In this document: in pieces, positions 38,544 to 45,686 of the stretch
Numbering within the stretch: the first letter of the stretch is position 1
Layout: each line of letters starts with the position of its first letter
Source of the DNA: a bacterium
GTDB taxonomy: Bacteria > Hydrothermota > Tepidihabitantia > Tepidihabitantales > Tepidihabitantaceae
Length of the DNA: 45,686 bases
Direction: 5' to 3'
Assembly: GCA_035505375.1 (NCBI GenBank)
Contig: DATJQV010000015.1
Span: forward strand, 1-45,686
Position numbers and translations under genes: made by a program
The notes under the pieces: generated by a model
What the model was told of the DNA's origin: nothing
Seen by the model: the letters and a program-made list of their open reading frames with translations, nothing else
Database searches by the model: none

Positions 38544-41423
38544 ATGCCAGCTATCATCTGTCTGCTCATAGCAGTGGGCGCTTCTTACGTTCGTGTCGCC
38601 ACCAAGGCAGTCTCACCGACCATCGAATCGCAACAAGTCTGGGTCTTCTTCACCGACAAGGGCGTCTACAACGAGACCCAGTATGACGCGGCCCTCAGTG
38701 CCGTTTCCCGCTCCGCCGCTGGGCAGTCCCCTGCCGGCGCGCATGCGCGACCCGACTTCAACGACATCCCGGTACGCGAGTACTACATCCGCGAGATTGA
38801 AAACCTGGGTGGCCGCCTGCGCACGGTCTCCAATTGGCTGGACGCGGCCAGCTTCGACATGACGCCTGATCTTGCGCAACAGGTCTATGCCCTGCCCTTC
38901 GTCTACGACATCAAGCCGGTCATTTCACGGACCACTACCGACGCCGGCCCCTTTCCACTTGGGCGAGTCTCGAGCACAAGCAAGTACCGGTCGACCGACA
39001 CCGCCGATGCCCGTCGTTTCTACGGACCATCCTACGACCAGGCTCAATTGATGGGCGTACCGGACCTGTTCTTCCGCGGCTACTTCGGCTCGAATGTGAA
39101 ACTGGCGCTGTTCGATACCGGTATCAAGCTCACCAACCGAGCGATAGCTCACGCCCACATCTATAAGCAGCATGATTTCATATCCGGAGACAACTGCTAC
39201 GTCGCCCGTGCCACTAGCTCGTGGCAGCCTGCCGCGGTCGACAGTGTCCGTTTTCTCGGGTTCGCCCGCGGGTTGACCATGAGCACGGTTCACGCCCAAT
39301 CGGGCTCCCGGGATACGCTGGTTGCAGCCTTCTGCTCTGACAGCTTCGCCTACGGCTACAATCCGCCGAGCCGGGCGCTTTTTGCCGACTTCTCGATCGA
39401 CGGCGGAGTTACCTGGAGCAAGCCTTCAGCGATCGTCACGTCCGCGCCCTTCAACACGACCTTTGAGAACCTGACCATGGCCGGCCGTGGCCAGGTCACC
39501 TATCTTGCCTACAACGACCTGAACGCTGCCGCGCCCAGTCCCTCGGTCACGCGCGTCTATCTCGGCTACTTTATTGGCACCAACTGGCACGGAACGCCCG
39601 TGCTGGTCGATTCCGGCCGGTATCCGGTTGCGACGGTGGGGTCGGATACTCTCTACGTCGCGTACGTCAGGTCCGATTCCTACGTCGTGCTCCAGAGGGC
39701 GTTGGTTGTGCAGCCGGAACCGGATTCGATGCAAACTACGACGTTCGGAGCCGGAGAAGTGCTGGCCGGGCTTCAACTGGAGGTCGGTGCGACCGGCGAT
39801 GTCGACATCTTCGCTACCGGCTTGAAGAGTGGGCGTGTGTCCCAGTATCGGTCCACCGATGGTGGCAGGAGCTTCTCGAAGCTGGCCGACCTGGTTACGG
39901 CAAGTGCCGCCGGTACGAGATTGCTGAGAACCGGCCAGCGGAGCCTGCTTATGTATGAAGACCAGTCGGGCAACCCATTCGCTCGACTGGCAACGTTACT
40001 TTCCAGCGACAACGGTCTGCATTGGACCACCGGTGGAACCGTGGCCGACTCCGTGTTTTCAATTGGGAGCTTTGACGCCGTCAGTGACACGGACTCGTCG
40101 GTGACGGTCATCTACGAGACCGGGGGATTACTGTACCGGACCAAGTCATCCGATTTCGGCGCGAACTGGTCAGGAACAACACTGATTGATACGACCGGCT
40201 TCAACTCGACTCCGACCTTGACTCAGGCCGAGGGAGGCCCGCTGGTGCTCTGGTTCAAGAACGGTGACGACAGCGCGGTCTGGCAGGCCGGAGATACAGC
40301 CAAGTTCTCGAAGGAACAGCCCTACCACGGCACGCAAATGGCCTCGCTCATCACGGGGTTCCAGCAGGGTGGCGTAATCGGCGTTGCCCCGGGCGTTCAG
40401 TTGCTTCTAGCCAAGACCGAGCTGTACAAGGTCAGCAGCGGCCGTCTCTACGAGTATACCATGGAAGAAGACGCCTACGTCCAGGCACTGGAGTGGGCCG
40501 ACCGGATGGGCGCGGACGTCATCTCAACGTCACTTGGATACCGCGGTTGGTACGCAGACAATCAGTTCGATGGCAAGACTGCCCCGATTTCGATTGCCGC
40601 CTCGATTGCTGCGAAACGCGGCCTGCTCATCGTCACGGCCATGGGGAACCGCACCATCGATTCGACCGACTATCCTTGGCCGGTACCGTTCATAACCGCA
40701 CCCGGCGATGCCGACGGCGTGATTACCGCGGGTGGAATTGAGAAGAATCTGCTTCCCTGGCGAGGCACGGGCACCGGGCCGACCTCAGACGGCAGAGTCA
40801 AACCCGATCTCGTCGCGCTTTCTGATACGGTAGCGGTCGTCTCGGTCGACTCCGAAGACTATCTCGAAGGCGCCGCCGGTACCTCCTGCGCCACGGCGCT
40901 GATTGCCGGCGCATGCGCTCTGCTCAAGGAAGCCCATCCCCGATGGACCGCCGACTCAGTCAAAGCGGTGCTGTTTGCCACCGCCACGCACCTGGCCTCG
41001 GCGAAGAGCGATACCTTCGGATACGGAGTTCCGCGCGTCGATTCGGCATACAGGCTCTTCCCGCCTGAGAGCATAGCTGACGTCCCTAACGACCAGATCG
41101 GCACGGTCTTTCCCAATCCATTTGTGCCGGCGTCTCAGCCAAAGGTCTACTTCGAACTCGACCTCACTCGACCCGCAACGGAGGCCCGGATCCGCATCTT
41201 CTCCGCGTCGGGTGTTCTGGTCGACACCATCACGCTGAACACGGCTGTCATGACTCGTCCGGGAAGGTACGGTGAGAAAGGCGATGTCGCCACACTTGAG
41301 CAGATCGGCTCATTTTGGGACGGAAAGAACCAGGCGGGCAAGCCTGCCGCCGCAGGCCTGTACCTGGCAGTGCTGGAGACTACGTTCGGCCGCGGGGTCG
41401 CGAAGTTCGCGCTCGTCCGTTAG
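38544..41423 (+). CDS. Subtilisin-like (S8) surface protease with a domain inserted in the catalytic domain
   Basis: 959 residues with an N-terminal signal (IICLLIAVGASYVRV). A propeptide-like region (residues 30-130, QQVWVFFTDKGVYNE, LPFVYDIKPV) precedes the S8 domain. The catalytic residues are D191 (ALFDTGI), H595 (YHGTQMASLI), N702 (TAMGN) and S781 (GTSCATALIAG). D and H are 404 residues apart instead of a few tens. The intervening 380 residues contain repeated sialidase/BNR-like elements (FSIDGGVTWSKPSAI, STDGGRSFSKLADL, SSDNGLHWTTGG). The C-terminal 95 residues (PNPFVPASQPKVYFEL, FWDGKNQAGKPAAAGLYLAV) are a FlgD-like sorting domain. Confidence 0.9.
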   Translation: MPAIICLLIAVGASYVRVATKAVSPTIESQQVWVFFTDKGVYNETQYDAALSAVSRSAAGQSPAGAHARPDFNDIPVREYYIREIENLGGRLRTVSNWLDAASFDMTPDLAQQVYALPFVYDIKPVISRTTTDAGPFPLGRVSSTSKYRSTDTADARRFYGPSYDQAQLMGVPDLFFRGYFGSNVKLALFDTGIKLTNRAIAHAHIYKQHDFISGDNCYVARATSSWQPAAVDSVRFLGFARGLTMSTVHAQSGSRDTLVAAFCSDSFAYGYNPPSRALFADFSIDGGVTWSKPSAIVTSAPFNTTFENLTMAGRGQVTYLAYNDLNAAAPSPSVTRVYLGYFIGTNWHGTPVLVDSGRYPVATVGSDTLYVAYVRSDSYVVLQRALVVQPEPDSMQTTTFGAGEVLAGLQLEVGATGDVDIFATGLKSGRVSQYRSTDGGRSFSKLADLVTASAAGTRLLRTGQRSLLMYEDQSGNPFARLATLLSSDNGLHWTTGGTVADSVFSIGSFDAVSDTDSSVTVIYETGGLLYRTKSSDFGANWSGTTLIDTTGFNSTPTLTQAEGGPLVLWFKNGDDSAVWQAGDTAKFSKEQPYHGTQMASLITGFQQGGVIGVAPGVQLLLAKTELYKVSSGRLYEYTMEEDAYVQALEWADRMGADVISTSLGYRGWYADNQFDGKTAPISIAASIAAKRGLLIVTAMGNRTIDSTDYPWPVPFITAPGDADGVITAGGIEKNLLPWRGTGTGPTSDGRVKPDLVALSDTVAVVSVDSEDYLEGAAGTSCATALIAGACALLKEAHPRWTADSVKAVLFATATHLASAKSDTFGYGVPRVDSAYRLFPPESIADVPNDQIGTVFPNPFVPASQPKVYFELDLTRPATEARIRIFSASGVLVDTITLNTAVMTRPGRYGEKGDVATLEQIGSFWDGKNQAGKPAAAGLYLAVLETTFGRGVAKFALVR

Positions 41424-41425
41424 CC

Positions 41426-41453
41426 TTGACTTAGCGGCGAACAGGGATAACAT
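41426..41453 (+). promoter_or_regulatory. tRNA-Asn promoter
   Basis: TTGACT (41426-41431), 16 bases, TAACAT (41448-41453), 15 bases before the tRNA. Confidence 0.65.
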
Positions 41454-41468
41454 ACCACCTAGCCCAAT

Positions 41469-41541
41469 TCCAGCGTAGCTCAACTGGTAGAGCATCCGGC
41501 TGTTAACCGGAGGGTCACAGGTTCGAGTCCTGTCGCTGGAG
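41469..41541 (+). tRNA. tRNA-Asn(GTT)
   Basis: Acceptor TCCAGCG/CGCTGGA. Anticodon stem TCCGG/CCGGA with loop CTGTTAA, anticodon GTT. T arm GGTTCGAGTCC. A strong terminator follows. Confidence 0.95.
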
Positions 41542-41546
41542 CTTAG

Positions 41547-41578
41547 AGCAGAACCGGCCGCGAGGCCGGTTCTGCTTT
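41547..41578 (+). terminator. Terminator after tRNA-Asn
   Basis: AGCAGAACCGGCC (41547-41559), GCGA loop, GGCCGGTTCTGCT (41564-41576), then TT. The 13-bp perfect stem nearly equals the hairpin at 43505-43538, at the end of the second Kelch gene. Confidence 0.8.
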
Positions 41579-41593
41579 AGAGACGCGTTCCGA

Positions 41594-43339
41594 CTAGTTG
41601 ATCACGACTGCCTTGCTCGACACCGACCTGCCATCCGCGGTCAGGCGGTAGAAATAGGTGCCCTTCGCGACCGTCCGGCCCGCATTGTTAGTGCGATCCC
41701 AGACTGCGATCCGGTCACCCGGCGCGACCTGACCATTCACGAGTGTCCTAGCCAGCATCCCGGCAGCATCGTACACGCCCAGAGTCACGTGGCCGGGGCC
41801 AGCAACCGCATAGCTGATGCGCGCTTGTCCGCGGACGAGGCTCGGGCTTGCTCCGTACAAGATGAATGTCGGTTTCGTTGATTCCTGTACGCCGGGGCCG
41901 GTTATCGTAACGTTGGCCCGCATGGTATCATTGGCGCGGTTCGAGTCGTTGCTGAGCGCGGTAAACATCGTTACCGTGTATTGCGCGCCCGAGGGGCCGC
42001 TGGTCCACGAGGTAACGAAGGTGTGCTTGACGGAAGCGTAGGGCGCAAGAGGGCCAGGCACCGTTTCGGTCGCAGAGTAAACTCTGGTGCCTGACGAGTC
42101 AATCCAGCAGGTCATGGGGATGTTTGACTCGGCATTGAGGCCGACGTTCCTGACGGTTCCGGCCGGCTTGACCGAGCCCCGGTTCATGTTGGCTGGCGGC
42201 TCGCTAATCGCGGTCAATGTCACATCGTGGGACAAAGGCGGCACCCATGATGCTACGTTGAGTTCGGTGAGGTAAGTCGGGGCCTGGCAGTCGGAGCCGT
42301 AGGCGACATAGACGACACCGTGGTCTACGTTCGTCATGTGCCACCCGCTTGACGTCGGCCTCGACGCCGCCGTGGTCCACGCGTTTGCCGTAATGTGGTA
42401 GGTGTAGACCAGGCTGTCGGCAGCGGTCGTGCCGTCAGCCGAGCCACCGATAACGTATATGACGCTGTCGCCATATGCGGTCGCAGTCGAATAAGTGCGC
42501 GCGCCGGGCATAGCCGCCTTCTGGGTCCACGAGTTCGCGGTGGGGTCGAAGCACCAGCAGTCACTCATGGCCGTACCGCTCGCATCTGACCCGCCCATCA
42601 CGTAGACGAGTCCGTTCGCACCCGCGGCGCACGCCCACCCCCGACCGACCGAAAGCGTCGCTTTCGTGTACCATGAATCAACGGCCGGGTTGTATTCGTA
42701 GGTCGAGCCGGTCGAACCTTCATTCCCGATTATGTACAGCTTGTTCCCGGCCACGGCGCTGGCGACTGCCCAGTACGCCGCCGGCATGTTCGCCTTCGCG
42801 GCAAAGGTCTTGGCGTCCAGGTCAAACGCTTCACAGGTGTTCAGGATGTTGCTCGACGAGTCCTTTCCGCCGGCGACGTAAATCTTGTTGCCGATCAGGC
42901 CGCCGCCGCCGGTGCGTCTCGGGGTCGTCAGCGATGGGAGACCGGTTGTGATCCATTGATCGTTGACGATGTCATAGGCAGTCATCGACCGCGTCGCCGC
43001 CTGCGCCGACATTCTGCCGCCAAGGAACCAGATCGTGTCTCGGTAGACACCCGAGCCCGGGCACCAGTACCGCCCTGGTGACGGAGCTGCCGTCGAATCC
43101 ACCCACACCAGGTCCAGGACTGCGGCCATGCTTGGCCCGGAGTTGGCATGGTCCGAGCTCGGTACGCCGTCCGATAGGTTGCTGCTGGCCGGAGCGCGGT
43201 CGCTGGCCGCGACCAGTGCTGGACGCGTCAGAGTGCCGGGACGGCAGGTACCCAACGACACGCCTACGGCCGCGGTCTGCGTCGCTAAGGAGAGCCCGAC
43301 GATAATCACCAGGCTCAGTATCGTAGCAATGATTCTCAC
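41594..43339 (-). CDS. Kelch-repeat protein with CARDB and FlgD-like C-terminal domains (copy 1)
   Basis: 581 residues from GTG 43339, with GAGGAGGAAAAT just upstream; the longer ORF to 43474 is rejected. The signal peptide (RIIATILSLVIIVGLSLATQTAA) is followed by Kelch blades at about residues 85-340 (NKIYVAGGKDSSSNILNTCEAFDLDAKTF, GLVYVMGGSDASGTAMSDCWCFDP, SVIYVIGGSADGTTAADSLV). A CARDB-like domain comes next (HDVTLTAISEPPANMNRGSVKP, TVRNVGLNAES). The last 90 residues (PSLVRGQARISYAVAG, GTYFYRLTADGRSVSSKAVV) are a FlgD-like sorting domain. Probably secreted or surface-attached; the Kelch ligand is unknown. Confidence 0.87.
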   Translation of the reverse strand: MRIIATILSLVIIVGLSLATQTAAVGVSLGTCRPGTLTRPALVAASDRAPASSNLSDGVPSSDHANSGPSMAAVLDLVWVDSTAAPSPGRYWCPGSGVYRDTIWFLGGRMSAQAATRSMTAYDIVNDQWITTGLPSLTTPRRTGGGGLIGNKIYVAGGKDSSSNILNTCEAFDLDAKTFAAKANMPAAYWAVASAVAGNKLYIIGNEGSTGSTYEYNPAVDSWYTKATLSVGRGWACAAGANGLVYVMGGSDASGTAMSDCWCFDPTANSWTQKAAMPGARTYSTATAYGDSVIYVIGGSADGTTAADSLVYTYHITANAWTTAASRPTSSGWHMTNVDHGVVYVAYGSDCQAPTYLTELNVASWVPPLSHDVTLTAISEPPANMNRGSVKPAGTVRNVGLNAESNIPMTCWIDSSGTRVYSATETVPGPLAPYASVKHTFVTSWTSGPSGAQYTVTMFTALSNDSNRANDTMRANVTITGPGVQESTKPTFILYGASPSLVRGQARISYAVAGPGHVTLGVYDAAGMLARTLVNGQVAPGDRIAVWDRTNNAGRTVAKGTYFYRLTADGRSVSSKAVVIN

Positions 43340-43418
43340 ATTTTCCTCCTCGGTTCTCTGGACCGCCTGAGTAGACGGGATGCAGTATCGTACATCCCTG
43401 ATGGTTCTACGTTGCGTC

Positions 43419-43446
43419 AGTCTACCGCTCGCGTCCGGCAAGTCAA
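43419..43446 (-). promoter_or_regulatory. Promoter of Kelch copy 1
   Basis: On the minus strand TTGACT (43446-43441), 16 bases, TAGACT (43424-43419). The -10 plus the next four bases (TAGACTGACG) nearly match the promoter of copy 2. Leader about 73 bases. Confidence 0.7.
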
Positions 43447-43504
43447 GCGAACATAGCCCTTGACTCGGATCCACGCAGGCGGAACCAGATCCCGGCGCCC
43501 CACG

Positions 43505-43538
43505 TAAGCAGAACCGGCCCGAGGGCCGGTTCTGCTTA
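43505..43538 (-). terminator. Hairpin after Kelch copy 2
   Basis: TAAGCAGAACCGGCC and GGCCGGTTCTGCTTA form a perfect 15-bp stem around a CGAG loop. It is near-identical in sequence to the hairpin at 41547-41578, suggesting they were duplicated with the gene. Confidence 0.7.
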
Positions 43539-43552
43539 AGAGACGCGTCCGT

Positions 43553-45313
43553 CTAGTTGATCACGACCGCCTTGCTCGACACCGACCTGCCGCCAACGGT
43601 GAGACGATAGAAGTAGGTGCCTTTCGCAACTGTACGGCCTGAGTTGTCGGCACGATTCCAGACGGCGCTTCGCTCACCCGGCGCGACCTCGCTATTCACA
43701 AGCATCCGAACGAGCCTGCCGGTCGCATCATACACACCAAGACTTACGTAGCCGGGTCCGCTCACGGAATAGCTGATGCGCGACTGGCCACGGATGAGGC
43801 TCGGGCTTGCTCCATACAGGATGAACGTCGGCTTTGTTGATTCCTGTACGCCGGGGCCGGTTATTGTCACGCTCCGCCACATGGTGTCGTTGGCCTGATT
43901 CGAGTCGTTGCTGAGCGCAGTGAACATCGTTACCGTGTAGTGTGCTCCCGAAGGACCGCTGGTCCAACTGGTGGGGAATGTGTCGTTAGCGGAAGCGCCG
44001 GAAGCAACCGGCCCGGCTAACGTATCGACCGCGGAGTAGACTCGGGTCCCGGCTGAGTCAATCCAGCAAGTCACCGGAATGCTCGACTCGGGGTTGAGGC
44101 CCAGATTCTTGACTACGCCGATGGGCTTGACCGAACCATGATTCATGCTGGCCTGTGGCGCGATCATTCCGGACAGCTTGACGTCGTGTGACACCGGCGG
44201 GGCGAATGATATGCGGTAGTAGAGCTCGTTCGGCGTGTACCAGTCACCGTACTCGTCACCTGCCATCACATAGAGCTCCTCGGTCGACGGGCGGGCGACC
44301 ATGAAGTTGCAGCGGGCCAGGGCCGCGGGGTAGTTGGGTGTGACTGCGGTAATGCTCTCCGTTGACGTGCTGTACTTCCAGAGATGGTTGGTCACGCTCG
44401 TCGCACTGACGAAGCCGCCCAGCCAGTACACGTTGCCGTTCATCGCGGCAGTCGCGCCGTTGAAGACGACTTCGGTTGGAGTCGGACCCGCTGTCCAAGT
44501 GATCTTGGTCGGGTCAGAGTCATTGATGACGCCCCGGTAAAGGTTGGGCCAGCAGTTGGGGTAAACTGAAAGGCCTTGGACCATGAAGATAGTATCGCCG
44601 ACTATCGCGGCGCTACCCATGGAGGACACCAGTGGGAGGGCCGTGCCGGTCTTCCATGAATCGGTGGCCACGTCGTAGATGTCAACGTAGGCAAAACCCG
44701 ACGTTCCATCGCTACCACCCATTACGTAGATTAGAGAGTCGCGCCACACGACCTCCTGGTCAGCAAGACCAATGCGAGGCCGAGCGGCATTCGTGCTCCA
44801 GGAGTTCGCGACCGGGTCGAAACACTCATTAGTGGCGATGGCCGCGCTTGAGTTGTCGTGGCCACCAATCACGTAGATCTTGTCCCTGCAGTAACAGGCA
44901 TTGATCCAACCTCGCGCAGTCGGCATCGGGGCCTTTGTGGCCCAAGTGTCAGCATGCGGGTCAAACTCCTGACAGAGAGTCAGATATGTGCCGGTGTTGC
45001 CGGCGGGGTTGCCGCCAATCATGTAGATCTTGTCGTTGGATGGGTCATAGACGATGGCATGTGCCAGGCGATCGACCGAATCCGGCGGCTTCGGGATCGA
45101 CTCCCATGTCGACGAGGGAAGATAATCCCCGAGTCGCGTGTCGCCGTGCAGGTCAATGGACAGTGAAGACCTGAGGCCGTCGAAAACCTCAGACTGGCGA
45201 AGCGTAGGACTGAAGGCGCCGGTATTGGACGGCGCGTTCAGGGCAACGGTCTGCGCCGCCAAGGAGAGCCCGGCGACAAGCATCAGGCTCAAGATCGTAG
45301 AACCTACTCTCAC
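43553..45313 (-). CDS. Kelch-repeat protein with CARDB and FlgD-like C-terminal domains (copy 2)
   Basis: 586 residues from GTG 45313 (AAGGAGTTACAT upstream). The layout is the same as copy 1: signal peptide (STILSLMLVAGLSLAAQTVA), Kelch blades (DKIYMIGGNPAGNTGTYLTL, DKIYVIGGHDNSSAAIATNE, SLIYVMGGSDGTSGFAYVDI), CARDB (HDVKLSGMIAPQASMNHGSVKP) and FlgD-like end. The last 190 residues are nearly the same as copy 1 (SGPSGAHYTVTMFTALSNDS, ESTKPTFILYGASPSL, GRSVSSKAVVIN), while the Kelch part has diverged, so the ligand-binding part evolves faster than the sorting part. Confidence 0.87.
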   Translation of the reverse strand: MRVGSTILSLMLVAGLSLAAQTVALNAPSNTGAFSPTLRQSEVFDGLRSSLSIDLHGDTRLGDYLPSSTWESIPKPPDSVDRLAHAIVYDPSNDKIYMIGGNPAGNTGTYLTLCQEFDPHADTWATKAPMPTARGWINACYCRDKIYVIGGHDNSSAAIATNECFDPVANSWSTNAARPRIGLADQEVVWRDSLIYVMGGSDGTSGFAYVDIYDVATDSWKTGTALPLVSSMGSAAIVGDTIFMVQGLSVYPNCWPNLYRGVINDSDPTKITWTAGPTPTEVVFNGATAAMNGNVYWLGGFVSATSVTNHLWKYSTSTESITAVTPNYPAALARCNFMVARPSTEELYVMAGDEYGDWYTPNELYYRISFAPPVSHDVKLSGMIAPQASMNHGSVKPIGVVKNLGLNPESSIPVTCWIDSAGTRVYSAVDTLAGPVASGASANDTFPTSWTSGPSGAHYTVTMFTALSNDSNQANDTMWRSVTITGPGVQESTKPTFILYGASPSLIRGQSRISYSVSGPGYVSLGVYDATGRLVRMLVNSEVAPGERSAVWNRADNSGRTVAKGTYFYRLTVGGRSVSSKAVVIN

Positions 45314-45383
45314 ATGTAACTCCTTCGTTTGGTGACTACTTGAGTACGTTGGGAATGTGAAATCATGCATCTCTAACACGGTC

Positions 45384-45411
45384 AGTCTAGCTTTCGAGCT
45401 CAGTATGTCAA
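45384..45411 (-). promoter_or_regulatory. Promoter of Kelch copy 2
   Basis: On the minus strand TTGACA (45411-45406), 16 bases, TAGACT (45389-45384). Leader about 64 bases with AAGGAG. Confidence 0.7.
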
Positions 45412-45686
45412 GCACACGGCATCAGGAACGACCGGTGCCATGTCAGCGTCGGGCATGGCTCCCAAGCCTCCGGCCAAGGTTGTTGACTATCGGAGAACCA
45501 TCGGTTCTCTTGCTCATGATCTCAACCCCGAATATGTAGCATAGAGGGAGCGTGGCATCAATGCTGTTGAAAATCGGGGCTATTGCAGGTGAAAGGTGCA
45601 TGCAGACGGACGTAAGCTGTCATCCGGCGTTGGATCGCGTCGACGGTGCTGAGTCCGGAGACGACTTCCCGTAGGCTTCCGTGCAT
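45412..45686. other. Intergenic stretch to the right edge, no supported gene
   Basis: Nothing convincing is seen on either strand. A minus-strand frame is open from the edge to about 45558, but it is short, has no ribosome site and its composition is unremarkable. It could be the end of a gene beginning outside the window. Confidence 0.4.

Noticed and set aside
45558-45686. Partial gene on the minus strand at the right edge
   Set aside because: It is only about 42 codons, with no recognisable sequence and no way to judge what lies outside.

Overview
The window is high-GC (about 60%) bacterial chromosome. The gene content suggests an uncultivated, anaerobic, Gram-negative-type lineage, most like candidate phylum WOR-3 or another FCB-like phylum. 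The signs are large exported proteins with FlgD-like/type IX-style C-terminal domains (31.2-33.0, 38.5-41.4 and 41.6-45.3 kb), a PorV/PorQ-like outer-membrane protein, PKD, Kelch and FG-GAP lipoproteins, a four-subunit ferredoxin-dependent 2-oxoacid oxidoreductase, a selenocysteine tRNA and a bacterial HDAC-like enzyme. The taxonomy is inference, because no rRNA gene is present.

Layout. 0-4.4 kb: minus-strand surface proteins, including an alternating pair of duplications, then a PorV-like protein. 4.5-8.3 kb: a tight three-gene restriction-modification-like operon (methyltransferase-nuclease fusion, unknown protein, Mrr-like nuclease). It is preceded by a 24-bp tandem repeat array. 8.7-12.8 kb: a plus-strand accessory island with four small paralogous proteins of unknown function, a sigma-70-like factor, a short membrane peptide and three DUF4870-like membrane proteins. 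13-19.3 kb: surface glycan genes (two glycosyltransferases, flippase, NodB-type deacetylase) joined by ATGA overlaps to an HDAC-like gene. 19.4-21.5 kb: two DUF2229-like proteins. 21.5-23.9 kb: two lipoproteins around a tRNA-Pro. 23.9-29 kb: HtrA protease, KorCBAD and a P-loop ATPase. 29.1-31 kb: small and hypothetical genes. 31.2-35.2 kb: FG-GAP protein, BirA, CoaX and TsaB. 35.2-41.6 kb: tRNA-Sec, HD hydrolase, threonine dehydrogenase-like SDR, tRNAs His, Arg, Lys and Asn, and a large subtilase. 41.6-45.3 kb: two Kelch/CARDB paralogs.

The most striking signals are regulatory. (1) A bipartite motif, TTGTACAAAA, exactly 9 variable bases, then CCGGGTTATTACTATATGA, occurs twice. One copy precedes the first small paralog. 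The other lies inside the 3' end of the sigma-factor gene, ahead of another paralog. The flanks are unrelated, so this looks like a dedicated promoter class for a sigma-controlled cassette. (2) About twenty housekeeping-type promoters can be read by eye, and most share TTGACA-N16-TANNNT with an unusually uniform 16-bp spacer. (3) At least seven annotated genes start 6-9 bases after the -10 box, which implies common leaderless transcription. (4) Degenerate low-complexity repeats, often inverted, occur between genes and as apparent in-frame insertions inside genes.
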